Source: Rhizobium sp. CC-YZS058
Lineage (GTDB): Bacteria; Pseudomonadota; Alphaproteobacteria; Rhizobiales; Rhizobiaceae
DNA: 64,000 nt
Direction of reading: 5' to 3'
Assembly (NCBI RefSeq): GCF_034720595.1
Contig: NZ_JAYESJ010000001.1
Span: 2,940,001 to 3,004,000, forward strand
Shown here: positions 17,950 through 25,628 of the stretch, piece by piece
Layout of the letters: every line of letters starts with the position of its first letter
Position numbering within the stretch: position 1 is the first letter of the stretch
The notes under the pieces: model-generated
Database searches by the model: none
Told to the model about the DNA's origin: nothing
Seen by the model: the letters and a program-made list of their open reading frames with translations, nothing else
Program-made: the position numbers and the translations under genes

Positions 17950-18775
17950 GGGCCACGTCCGGGGTTGCCGTCGGCCCGGCGTCGAGCCTCCTGGTCTTGG
18001 GTACGGCGGCAATCAGGGCACGGGTGTAATCCTCACGCGGCGCCTTCAACACCTGGCGGACATCGCCGAACTCGACGATCCGGCCAGACTGCATGACGGC
18101 CACATGATCCGCGATCGCAGCGACCACTCCGAGATCATGGGTGATGAATAGGATCGAGATGCCGAGATCGTCCTGGATCTGGCGCAGCAGCGCCAGCACC
18201 TGCACCTGCATGGTGACGTCGAGCGCCGTGGTCGGCTCATCGGCGATCAGCAGCGACGGCTCGCACATGAGCGCCATGGCGATCATTGCACGCTGGCGGA
18301 GACCGCCCGACAGTTCATGGGGATACTGGCTGAGCCGGGCTTCCGGATCGGTCATACCGACTTTACGAAACAGATGGAGCGACTTGGCGCGAGCCTTCGC
18401 CCGGTCATTCGAAATGTGTCGAAGATAGACCTCCTCGAGTTGGCGGCCGATCGTCATGGTCGGGTTGAAGGCCATCATCGGATCCTGGAAGATCACGCCA
18501 ATCATCTTTCCCCGCAGATCCTGCATCTCTCTTTCGGAGAAGTGCGCGATGTCGCGGCCGTCGAACCGGCTACGCGAAAGACGCCGGATGCCCCGTGCCG
18601 GCAGGAGGCCCAGGATCGACATCGCCGTGAGGGACTTACCGGATCCGGATTCGCCGACGAGGCAGAGCGTCTTGCCCTTTTCGATGGCGAAGGACACGCC
18701 CCGGACAGCGTTGATAGTGCCGCTCTTCATGGGGATATCGATCTCAAGATCGCTTATTTCGAGAATGTTCTGCAA
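17942..18775 (-). CDS. Oligopeptide-type ABC transporter ATPase (OppD/DppD family)
   Basis: Walker A GESGSGKSLT, the GxMIGVIFQDPMMAFNPTMTIG segment, signature LSGGLRQRAMIAMAL and Walker B LLIADEPTTALD define an OppD-type ATPase. The start is uncertain: a TTG at 18775 gives MQNILEISDLEI, the normal OppD beginning (277 residues); an ATG at 18829 is possible but adds an atypical leader, and the frame to 18883 would overlap the LysR gene. First gene of the eight-gene minus-strand operon. Confidence 0.88.
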   Translation of the reverse strand: MQNILEISDLEIDIPMKSGTINAVRGVSFAIEKGKTLCLVGESGSGKSLTAMSILGLLPARGIRRLSRSRFDGRDIAHFSEREMQDLRGKMIGVIFQDPMMAFNPTMTIGRQLEEVYLRHISNDRAKARAKSLHLFRKVGMTDPEARLSQYPHELSGGLRQRAMIAMALMCEPSLLIADEPTTALDVTMQVQVLALLRQIQDDLGISILFITHDLGVVAAIADHVAVMQSGRIVEFGDVRQVLKAPREDYTRALIAAVPKTRRLDAGPTATPDVAHG

Positions 18776-18827
18776 GGCCGTTAGCGATTCCAAAAACTCA
18801 CTGGCAGAACCATTGCAGAAGACTGAC

Positions 18828-18839
18828 ATTAGAACTAAT
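18828..18839. promoter_or_regulatory. Candidate LysR binding site
   Basis: An ATTAG-AA-CTAAT inverted repeat lies between the divergent OppD-type and LysR genes, 34 nt before the LysR ATG. The position fits an autoregulatory LysR site; symmetry is short, so this is tentative. Confidence 0.35.
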
Positions 18840-18872
18840 ACAAAAACCCAATGCCCACATAAGGCGTAGGTT

Positions 18873-19805
18873 ATGAACATCAACTTCCGGCAATTGGAAA
18901 CGTTCAGGCTATTCGCGCGTACTCAGAGCGTGACGGAAACTGCTAGGCTTCTGAGAGTGTCGCAGCCCGCCGTCAGCCAGACCCTCAAGGATCTTGAGGG
19001 GCAGTTCGGCTTTGCGCTGTTCGTTCGCACCAACGGCCGCACGCGCCTGACGACCGAAGCCAACAATGTGCTGCCGGACGTCGAACGCATGTTTGCACAG
19101 ATGGCATCGCTCAAGGGCAAGGCAGCCGAGCTGCGCGACACTCAGGCAGGATCGCTGTCCATCGCCTCCGTGCCTTCCTTCACCAATGACCTTCTGCCGA
19201 CCGCGCTCAAGGCTTTTCGCAGCGAAAGGCAGAATGTTGCAGTGCGCCTCGAAATACACAGCGCTTCAGACGTAGTGCGCCAAGTTCGACAAGAATATTG
19301 CGACGTGGGCTTCGCTTTCCTGCCTTTCGACGAAGCTGGTGTCGCCGCTCAGCCTTTGATGCGCATGTCCATGATCTGTTTGGTTCCAAGAGATCACCGC
19401 CTGGCATCGCATACGGTCATTACCGCGGCCGATCTCGTGGGGGAGACGATCATAGCCCATGGGGCGCAGACGACACCGGGGATCCTTCTGCGTGAGGGGC
19501 TTCGCGCCGAAGTCGGACAATTTATGATGCTGACCACCAATCAATCCATGGCGTCGATGCATCTCGTCCAGCACGGCCTCGGCATTGCCTTCGCGCATCC
19601 TCTCATCCTTCCGTTCGACCATCGCGACGTCGTGGCCGCCATCCCCTATGAACTCGAAGTGCCGCTTACCTTTGCAATGATGTATTCGCGCAATCGTCCC
19701 GTGCCGCGTCTGCTCATGAGGTTCGAGGCGGTCTTAAGGAAGATTCTGTCGGCCTATTGCGATGAGATGCGGGCCAAAGGTTTTGCGCTCGAGAAGCTCA
19801 TTTGA
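18873..19805 (+). CDS. LysR-family transcriptional regulator
   Basis: 310 residues: N-terminal winged helix (1-65, FRQLETFRLFARTQSVTETARLLRVSQPAVSQTLKDLE) and a LysR effector domain (about 90-295). Divergent from the Opp/amidase operon, which it probably activates. No residues in the effector domain indicate the inducer. Confidence 0.93.
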   Translation: MNINFRQLETFRLFARTQSVTETARLLRVSQPAVSQTLKDLEGQFGFALFVRTNGRTRLTTEANNVLPDVERMFAQMASLKGKAAELRDTQAGSLSIASVPSFTNDLLPTALKAFRSERQNVAVRLEIHSASDVVRQVRQEYCDVGFAFLPFDEAGVAAQPLMRMSMICLVPRDHRLASHTVITAADLVGETIIAHGAQTTPGILLREGLRAEVGQFMMLTTNQSMASMHLVQHGLGIAFAHPLILPFDHRDVVAAIPYELEVPLTFAMMYSRNRPVPRLLMRFEAVLRKILSAYCDEMRAKGFALEKLI

Positions 19806-19838
19806 GATCATAGAAGCCGCAGCGGATGCTAAACTTTA

Positions 19839-20306
19839 TTGGAGGGTGTCGTCGAAGAAGGCACAGCGTCGAGGAGAGTGAATTTGGGGCGACCTGTGGC
19901 AGGCAAGACCGGAACGACGAACGGGAACAACGATGCTTGGTTCATCGGCTTCACTCCCGATCTGGTGGCCGGGGTTTACATCGGCTTTGATGCTCCTAAG
20001 AGCTTGGAGAAAGGCGGAAGCGGAAGCAGACTCGCCGCTCCGGTCTTCAACGACTTCATGAATGCCGCTTTGGCAGGCGTGCCGGTCTCGCAGTTCAGCA
20101 TGCCGACGGGAATGAAGGAGTACCGCATAGGCCTCCACACTGGGATGGTAGCATCCGCTGACGGTCCTAATGCCGTGATTGAGGCGTTCAAGCCTGGCAC
20201 ACGACCACCTGCAGCAATGGCCACCATCGAAGATGACGGCATGCAAAGCGAGCTCAGTCCATCCGTAAGAAGGGCAATTGAGACTGGAGCGCCTGGCCTG
20301 TTTTAA
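19839..20306 (+). pseudogene. Penicillin-binding protein 1A, C-terminal remnant
   Basis: 155 residues starting inside the transpeptidase domain: VAGKTGTTNGNNDAWFIGFTP contains the KTGTT box of class A PBPs, followed by VAGVYIGFDAPKSL and the C-terminal tail. The glycosyltransferase domain and the SxxK and SxN active-site boxes are missing, so it cannot act as a transpeptidase. The first codon is TTG in the middle of the normal MEGVVxxGTA helix. It looks like a relic of a duplicated or displaced mrcA; the intact gene must be elsewhere. Confidence 0.8.
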
Positions 20307-20484
20307 AGGCCAAGAAGCAGCTCATGTCGTGACGCTTCGTCGTTTGGTGGCTGTCACCGACGCACATGCCACTGTGATAGAAACACGTCCGTTTCGCGCA
20401 CCTTGAGGCATCGCTTTATCGTCCGGATCGGTGGTGCTGAGCTGCCGACGCCCTACCGCCGTATACCCGCAAACTATAGGTCCG

Positions 20485-20510
20485 AAAGCGGAAATTATTG
20501 CCGCTTTGGC
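20485..20510. repeat. Dispersed short palindromic element, copy 2
   Basis: AAAGCGG and CCGCTTT arms around a 9-nt loop. Near-identical to the copy at 2850-2876. Confidence 0.6.
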
Positions 20511-20625
20511 GCCCAGTTGACCGATGCCCAAAGCCAGGGCACAAAGGTGGCATCCACGGTCGCTCGCGGCAGAAAAACAGAGGAAATTTCAAGGCTTTTG
20601 AACTAAGCCATTGAAATTATTTGAG

Positions 20626-20644
20626 AATCCAGGTTCCCCAGCCA
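20626..20644 (+). other. Attachment-site-like 3' end of tRNA-Gln
   Basis: AATCCAGGTTCCCCAGCCA equals the T-arm and acceptor 3' strand plus CCA of an alphaproteobacterial tRNA-Gln, as recalled from known genes. The rest of the tRNA is absent upstream. Such 15-60 nt 3' ends are left by integrases at the far end of an integrated element. An integrase fragment begins 145 nt downstream, which supports an attL/attR relic. Confidence 0.65.
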
Positions 20645-20788
20645 ATTCTCCCAAATTCCTGTTTTTCTTCAGTTTTCCAGCCGCTCCGGACCCCGTTTTG
20701 GCATCATTGGCGACCTGATGCCCACAGGTGAGGCCCACGCGTGCGTTGACGTGGTTCCTGACCGGTGGCCTGTAAGGGCAGTCGCGCC

Positions 20789-20990
20789 ATGCCGGTTCGT
20801 CACGACGTCGAAAATCTCATCCGCCGGGGCAACATCTTTTATTGGCGCGCCCGTATCCCGAGCGCCTTCACACATTGTCGACCCGGCAGCCGACTTTCAT
20901 TGAGCCTTCAGTGTTCCAACCATAGAAAGGCACAGATGATCGGCCGCCGGCTCAACCTGCGGCTTGCTGAGCTGAAGATGAAGAGCCCGC
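20789..20990 (+). pseudogene. Site-specific tyrosine integrase, N-terminal remnant
   Basis: From the ATG at 20789 the reading MPVRHDVENLIRRGNIFYWRARIPSAF and then SLSLQCSNHRKAQMIGRRLNLRLAELK matches the arm-binding N-terminal domain of tyrosine integrases. After about 67 residues it runs in frame into IS3 transposase sequence, and the catalytic domain with its R-H-R-Y residues is missing. Lying just after a tRNA-Gln 3' end, it is the expected integrase of a lost element. Confidence 0.6.
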
Positions 20991-21345
20991 TGAGCAGGCG
21001 AGCCAGCGAGGACAAGCGGAAGACCGATCTGCTCCTCAAGGCATGGGAAGAGAGCGGCAAGGTCTACGGTTATCCATCGGCCGACAGGCGATTGTTCCAC
21101 AATCGCCGAAAGGCGCTAGCTGTACGACGACCTTCTCGATCAGGGAGGGATGTGCTGCCCGAACAGGATCGCGCGTCTGACCCGTCTCGCGGGGATCAAG
21201 GTCGAGACCGGCTACAAGCTCCGTCCCGGCATCTATGGCGGCAGGCCTGCCGTCGCTCTCGACAACAGGCTCGACCGGCAAGTCGACGTGGTGGCTCCAG
21301 ACAAGGCGTGGGTCACGGACATCACCTACATCCGAACCTGCGAGG
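20991..21345 (+). mobile_element. IS3-family transposase (OrfB) fragment
   Basis: Two frames together give LLLKAWEESGKVYGY (frame of the integrase relic) and, after a frameshift between about 21080 and 21120, LYDDLLDQGGMCCPNRIARLTRLAGIK and VVAPDKAWVTDITYIRTCEG. These are the HTH/linker and the start of the DDE domain of an IS3-family OrfB. The first catalytic Asp (VTDITY) is present, but the later D and E are lost where the SDR gene begins. No terminal inverted repeat was found. Confidence 0.8.
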
Positions 21346-21354
21346 GCTCGAACG

Positions 21355-22296
21355 CTAGTGAACGGATGGGTCTTGCGACCTCTCAGGAAAGCGGGTGTGG
21401 GTTAGCTGTTCAGAGATCCGCCACAGCTTGGCTGCAGCGTCCCTGTCACGTGCCTGGCTCGGAACTTTTGCATGTGTGGGATACCCGCGAGTTTCAGCCA
21501 TGCCGTCAGGCCCATAATAGGCTCCGCCAAGCGCATCAGGCGCGGTGGCTGCGAATAGCGTTGGGAGTGCGCCGATCGTGGGAGGCTGGAACAGAAAGGG
21601 CAGGAGTGTTCGCACTAACCCGTGCAGGCTCCACCGGCCAGGTCCATTGTGCAGAAGATCCGTGCGAGCAATGCCCGGATGGGCGGCAAGGCTCATAACG
21701 CCCCACCTGCCCTCCTCGCTTCGACGCTGCAACTCCAAGGCAAACATCAGGCACGCAAGCTTCGACTGACTGTAGACAGCCATAGGATTATAGTTGCGAA
21801 CAGCATTCAGGTCTTCAAAATCAATGGCGCCAGCCCGAGCGGCGACGCTGGAAACCGAAACAACGCGGGGCGCCTCGGCCTTACGCAGCAGCGGCATGAG
21901 ATGGGCTGTGAGCGCAAAATGTCCGAGATAGTTGGTGCCCAACTGCAGCTCGAAACCATCTTCGGTGGACAAGCGTCGTGGGGGCACCATGACGCCTGCG
22001 TTGTTGATCAGCAGATCGATGCGGCTACAGGTTTTGGCGACCCTTTCCGCAAAGCTTTCGATGGAAACAAGACTGGCCAGATCGATCTTTTCGAACCGAA
22101 TATCCGATTGCGGCACAGCGTGCTCCACACGTCTTATCGCTTCTGCAGCTTTGACGGAGTTCCGCCCAGCTAAGATGACCGAGGCGCCAGCATGTGCTAG
22201 CGCAAGTGCGTCTTCGAATCCCAGCCCGCCTGTGCCTGTCACAATAGCAGTCCGGCCGTATTGCGGAGGAATGTCGTTCGCTGTCCATCTTTTCAT
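21355..22296 (-). CDS. Short-chain dehydrogenase/reductase (retinol-dehydrogenase-like)
   Basis: 313 residues from the ATG at 22296 (AAGGGA upstream). Cofactor loop TGTGGLGFEDALALAHAGA, NNAGVM at the fourth strand, catalytic Ser in VVSVSSVAARAG and YSQSK (YxxxK). The C-terminal LFAATAPDALGGAYYGPDG is typical of the oxidoreductase subgroup related to retinol dehydrogenases. Divergent from the TetR gene with tandem TTGCAC operators between, so the two form a repressor/target pair. Its 3' end abuts the IS3 relic. Confidence 0.88.
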   Translation of the reverse strand: MKRWTANDIPPQYGRTAIVTGTGGLGFEDALALAHAGASVILAGRNSVKAAEAIRRVEHAVPQSDIRFEKIDLASLVSIESFAERVAKTCSRIDLLINNAGVMVPPRRLSTEDGFELQLGTNYLGHFALTAHLMPLLRKAEAPRVVSVSSVAARAGAIDFEDLNAVRNYNPMAVYSQSKLACLMFALELQRRSEEGRWGVMSLAAHPGIARTDLLHNGPGRWSLHGLVRTLLPFLFQPPTIGALPTLFAATAPDALGGAYYGPDGMAETRGYPTHAKVPSQARDRDAAAKLWRISEQLTHTRFPERSQDPSVH

Positions 22297-22314
22297 GGCA
22301 GTCCCTTTCAAAAA

Positions 22315-22351
22315 CTGCACTGGGTGTAAGATTATTTTGCACTCGGTGCAA
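22315..22351. promoter_or_regulatory. Tandem TetR operators
   Basis: A perfect palindrome TTGCAC-TCG-GTGCAA (22337-22351) sits beside a degenerate copy TGCAC-TGG-GTGTA (within 22315-22330) in the 74-nt divergent gap. Both the SDR and TetR promoters would be covered. Confidence 0.7.
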
Positions 22352-22370
22352 CGAAAATTTTGGAGAGAGC

Positions 22371-22985
22371 ATGCGTGTAGGGACGGAGGCTCCGAAAGAA
22401 AGCGGCGTGCGGGAGCAAAAGCGTCGAGAAACGCTGCGCCGCATCACCGATGTCGGTATCTGCCTTTTCATCGAGAAAGGCATAGACGGCACCACAATCG
22501 ATGAGATTGCAGAAGCGGCCGGGATCTCGCGACGCACGTTCTTCCACTATTTTGGATCGAAGGACGATATTCTGCTTTCGCTCCAAAGCGGGATGAGCGA
22601 GATGATCGCTGGAGAAATCCGGACGGCACCGTTGGAAAGTAGCCCTTATGACGCGGTGCGCCTTGCTCTGTTGAAGATCACCGGATCGATCCCCAGTGAA
22701 GACATGTTCGCTTTGGATCGCATGATGCGGGGAAGCGCCTCGGTGCAGGCCCGTAAACAGGCAAGCTATGCACGACACGAAGCGACCCTTTTCTCGGCGT
22801 TACAACAGCGCTGGCCAGAACCTGATCGTGAGCCGAGGCTCAGGCTCGTCGCGATGGTCGCTGTCTCTGCGTTGCGGCTTGCCTCGGAGATCTTCAATCA
22901 GGAAGGCGGAAAACGCCCCTTTCCCTTGATCCTCGATGGCGCGTTCGAGGGCCTGCAAGCAGAGTTGATCCGTAATCACCAGTAA
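22371..22985 (+). CDS. TetR-family transcriptional regulator
   Basis: 204 residues: N-terminal helix-turn-helix (about 15-60, GIDGTTIDEIAEAAGISRRTFFHYFGSKDDIL) and a helical ligand domain. RBS GGAGAGAG. Probably represses itself and the divergent SDR. Confidence 0.92.
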   Translation: MRVGTEAPKESGVREQKRRETLRRITDVGICLFIEKGIDGTTIDEIAEAAGISRRTFFHYFGSKDDILLSLQSGMSEMIAGEIRTAPLESSPYDAVRLALLKITGSIPSEDMFALDRMMRGSASVQARKQASYARHEATLFSALQQRWPEPDREPRLRLVAMVAVSALRLASEIFNQEGGKRPFPLILDGAFEGLQAELIRNHQ

Positions 22986-23002
22986 GCGGAAACAATTTCC
23001 GC
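22986..23002 (+). repeat. Dispersed palindrome/terminator-like hairpin, copy 3
   Basis: Perfect GCGGAAA-CAA-TTTCCGC beginning one base after the TetR stop. Same core as the copy at 62794. Confidence 0.6.
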
Positions 23003-23304
23003 AACCAAGCTCGCAAATATGCCATCTTCCTACGGCTCGGTTTTCGCCGTTCCGTTATGAGCACAGCGCGACGCTCTGGGTTATCACTGTAGAGCTCTAC
23101 GGGAGCCTGCAGCCCAATCAAAGCCGCCAGGCACTCTCTAGAACAATCGGATAGATTGAACCGTTTACCGCGTCAAAGCGAGAATACGCCTGCAGTCTCT
23201 GATAGGATCCAATTCCCGCCGGTCTCTCAACCTTCTCGACTCGCCACCACCAAGGTTCGCGTCATGGCACTGTCGGGCCCGCATTCTGATTTCGGAGATG
23301 ACGC
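23003..23304. other. Intergenic region
   Basis: About 300 nt without a credible gene; it should contain the promoter of the glyoxalase operon, but I see no clear operator. Confidence 0.5.
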
Positions 23305-23679
23305 ATGTTCACCCACGTCATGGTCGGCAGCAACGACCTTCAACTGTCCAGACGGTTCTACGATGCCACCTTCGCTGCCTTGGGAGGGCAGGCCGGGGAG
23401 ATGGATGAGAGGGGCCGGCTGATCTATCGTCACGACGGCGGTCGGCTGATGATCACGAAACCGATCGACGGCAAGCCGGCGACCGCCGCCAATGGTGGAA
23501 CGATCGGGATTTTGGCGGCTAGCCGGGCTCATGTTCAGGCGTGGCATGACGCCGGAGCGCTGAATGGGGGAACGTCGATCGAGACACCTCCGACCCTCCG
23601 TCCGGACGGGGTCTTCGTTGCCTACCTGCGTGACCCCGACGGAAACAAGCTGACCGCCCGGTGTCAGACGGCGGCATGA
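23305..23679 (+). CDS. Glyoxalase/VOC-family protein
   Basis: 124 residues beginning MFTHVMVGSNDLQLSRRFYDATFAALG and ending with DPDGNKLTARC, the betaalphabetabetabeta frame of VOC proteins. Potential metal His in FTHVMVG; Glu positions are not clear. Such proteins include lyases, dioxygenases and resistance proteins. Overlaps the next gene by ATGA, so it is co-translated with the glycosidase-like protein. Confidence 0.85.
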   Translation: MFTHVMVGSNDLQLSRRFYDATFAALGGQAGEMDERGRLIYRHDGGRLMITKPIDGKPATAANGGTIGILAASRAHVQAWHDAGALNGGTSIETPPTLRPDGVFVAYLRDPDGNKLTARCQTAA

Positions 23680-24710
23680 GCCAACTGCCTTTGCCGATCC
23701 GACCGGCTTCCCTCTTCCGAAGTTCGGTCATCGCTGGCTTCGAGTGCGGGCTCGTTCACGGCGGTCGTCATGATCTCCTGGTGACGACCGGCCACACGCC
23801 GGATGCGCGGATGGCCGACCATTTCCGCATTGTCGGAGAGCATGGACTCCGCACCGTCCGCGATGGTCTCGTGCCTGGTCATGGCGCCCTCCAGCGTCTT
23901 CGCGCAGCGAGGGACGCAGGGATCCAGGCGATCTGGGACCTGTCTCACTATCATCGCAATCAGGATGCGGTCCGATGCGCGCGCATCGCGGCCGAGGCGG
24001 CCTATGCGATCAATGGCGAGGAACGGCTCTGGCTTTGTCCGGTGAACGAGCCGTCGCTTTATCCGATGATTGCTGGACTGCCGCGTCACAACGCTGTCGA
24101 CATGGCGATCCAGATGGCCAAGGTCGCCCGCGACCATCACCCCGCTGTCGGCATCCTTACCAACGACCCGATCACGGGAGTCGGAGAGCGGCAGTTCGAG
24201 GCGACCGATGCGATCGTCTCCGCCGTGGATGTGGACATCATCGGCGTGAACTATTACCCGCACACGGCGCGGACGTCGCTCGTCAAGGTCCTGCTTGCAG
24301 CATGGAAACGATACCGCAAACCGATCATGGTTTCGGAAACGAGCTGGCACGACGGCCATCCCGTCCACCACCGCCGATACCCCGGATTGAACAAGGGCAC
24401 CTGGCTCCGACACGTGCTGGATCAGGTCGACATCGCCGCCTTTCATGGTGCGGTCATCGCGGGCGTCTGCTGGTATCCGATTGTCGACTGCCCACCCTGG
24501 CACCGCCCTTTCTCCAAGGATCGCTGGAGCCACGGCCTCATTCGCTCCGACCTCTCCGTCGATGCCCCTCTCTCCGCCGAGTTGAGATCACTCCGCACCG
24601 ATTGCGTTCGGCAAGACGTGGGCATCGACGCTGCGTTACCATACGACGGGCCTCCTGGCCGATCCTCGGATACAGATCTTATCGAAGTTCATTCGACAGT
24701 TTGTGGATAG
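23676..24710 (+). CDS. Glycoside-hydrolase-like TIM-barrel protein (GH1-like)
   Basis: 344 residues from the ATG at 23676, overlapping the VOC stop. CPVNEPSLYP near 125-134 has the NEP acid/base motif of GH1/GH5-type (clan A) enzymes, and IMVSETSWHDGHP near 222-234 supplies the nucleophile Glu. IIGVNYYPHTAR resembles the NYY segment of GH1. No signal peptide. It lacks extended GH1 segments and is shorter than the 430-480 residues of classic beta-glucosidases. Similar short barrels are annotated as glycosidase-like or of unknown function. Confidence 0.7.
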   Translation: MSQLPLPIRPASLFRSSVIAGFECGLVHGGRHDLLVTTGHTPDARMADHFRIVGEHGLRTVRDGLVPGHGALQRLRAARDAGIQAIWDLSHYHRNQDAVRCARIAAEAAYAINGEERLWLCPVNEPSLYPMIAGLPRHNAVDMAIQMAKVARDHHPAVGILTNDPITGVGERQFEATDAIVSAVDVDIIGVNYYPHTARTSLVKVLLAAWKRYRKPIMVSETSWHDGHPVHHRRYPGLNKGTWLRHVLDQVDIAAFHGAVIAGVCWYPIVDCPPWHRPFSKDRWSHGLIRSDLSVDAPLSAELRSLRTDCVRQDVGIDAALPYDGPPGRSSDTDLIEVHSTVCG

Positions 24711-24720
24711 GAATCTTGCG

Positions 24721-25563
24721 ATGAGTTTCTGGCATGCGATGTCGTGGAAGACACAAGGCATTCGCGCGACCGCACCGGTAAAGTGGCATCGATGGGAGGG
24801 CTTGGTCGGGGTCGTCTGGGAAGCCGAAGCGGAAGAAGGAGCCAGCGGCTACTACCTTGCCGATGATCCCTGGATCATGATCTTCCTTGATGATGTGTCC
24901 GATACGTTCCGGATTACCAATGACGACCCGGCAGTCGGTTCGGTCTGGCGACCGCTTGCCAACGCAATCTATGTTCCACCCGGAATGCCGCTCTGGACGA
25001 AGAGCCTTGCCGGCCAACGCTTTTCGCATCTCAATCTTCACCTTCGAACGGATCGGCTCTCCCGCTTCCTGGGTCCAGCAATCGCGCCGTCCATGGCGCA
25101 ACTTGCGGTTCGCCGACCGGTTGAAGTGCATGACGACCCGGCGATCCGGCTTCTCGCCAGTCTCCTCGCCGATGAGATAAGGGAGCCGACGAAACATCCG
25201 GTCTTCGCCGAGAGCCTTGTCCGGAGCCTTATCTGCGGGCTGGTTGAAATCCCAACGGAAAGAGCTGCCAGATCGTCTTCCCGGCTAACGCAGGCGCAGA
25301 TGAACAAACTGATCCACCGTTTCTCAGAGATTCCCGACGGCCGGCTTTCGGTCGCGGAGATGGCGAAAACGGTTGGTTTATCCGAAAGCTGGTTTGCGAC
25401 CACGGCGGCTAATCTGTTCATAAAGCTCGAAAAGGCCCTTGCTCTTCACGCAGCAAGCATGTCTTCTGGCTCATGCCGCCGGCTCCGGCTCACTCTTCGT
25501 GGTTGCGGAAAGTCTCCAAGATCTGTTCAACGGTCTCAGCTGTCCGGCCGCCATCTTTGCTGA
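24721..25563 (+). pseudogene. AraC-family regulator with truncated C-terminal DNA-binding domain
   Basis: 280 codons from the ATG at 24721 (AGGA upstream). Residues 1-175 resemble an AraC ligand-binding cupin (YVPPGMPLWTKSLAGQRFSHLNLH), followed by the first helix-turn-helix (AEMAKTVGLSESWF). After FATTAANLFIKLEKA the sequence is not AraC-like, and the second helix-turn-helix and its conserved PxxF segment are missing. The tail therefore looks like foreign sequence joined by deletion. Probably unable to bind DNA normally. Confidence 0.6.
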
Positions 25564-25628
25564 TCGCTGTTCAGCCATATAGTCAGCCGTCAAACAGAGA
25601 CCGCATCGACGGCGCGGAGAAGCATTGA

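Larger units (their letters stand above)
20307..20788. other. Non-coding stretch between PBP1A relic and integrase relic
   Basis: About 480 nt with no credible gene. It contains the dispersed palindrome at 20485 and the tRNA-Gln 3'-end identity at 20626-20644. Confidence 0.6.

Noticed and set aside
20626..20644. Possible intact tRNA-Gln gene
   Set aside because: Only the last 19 nt match; the D and anticodon arms are absent upstream.
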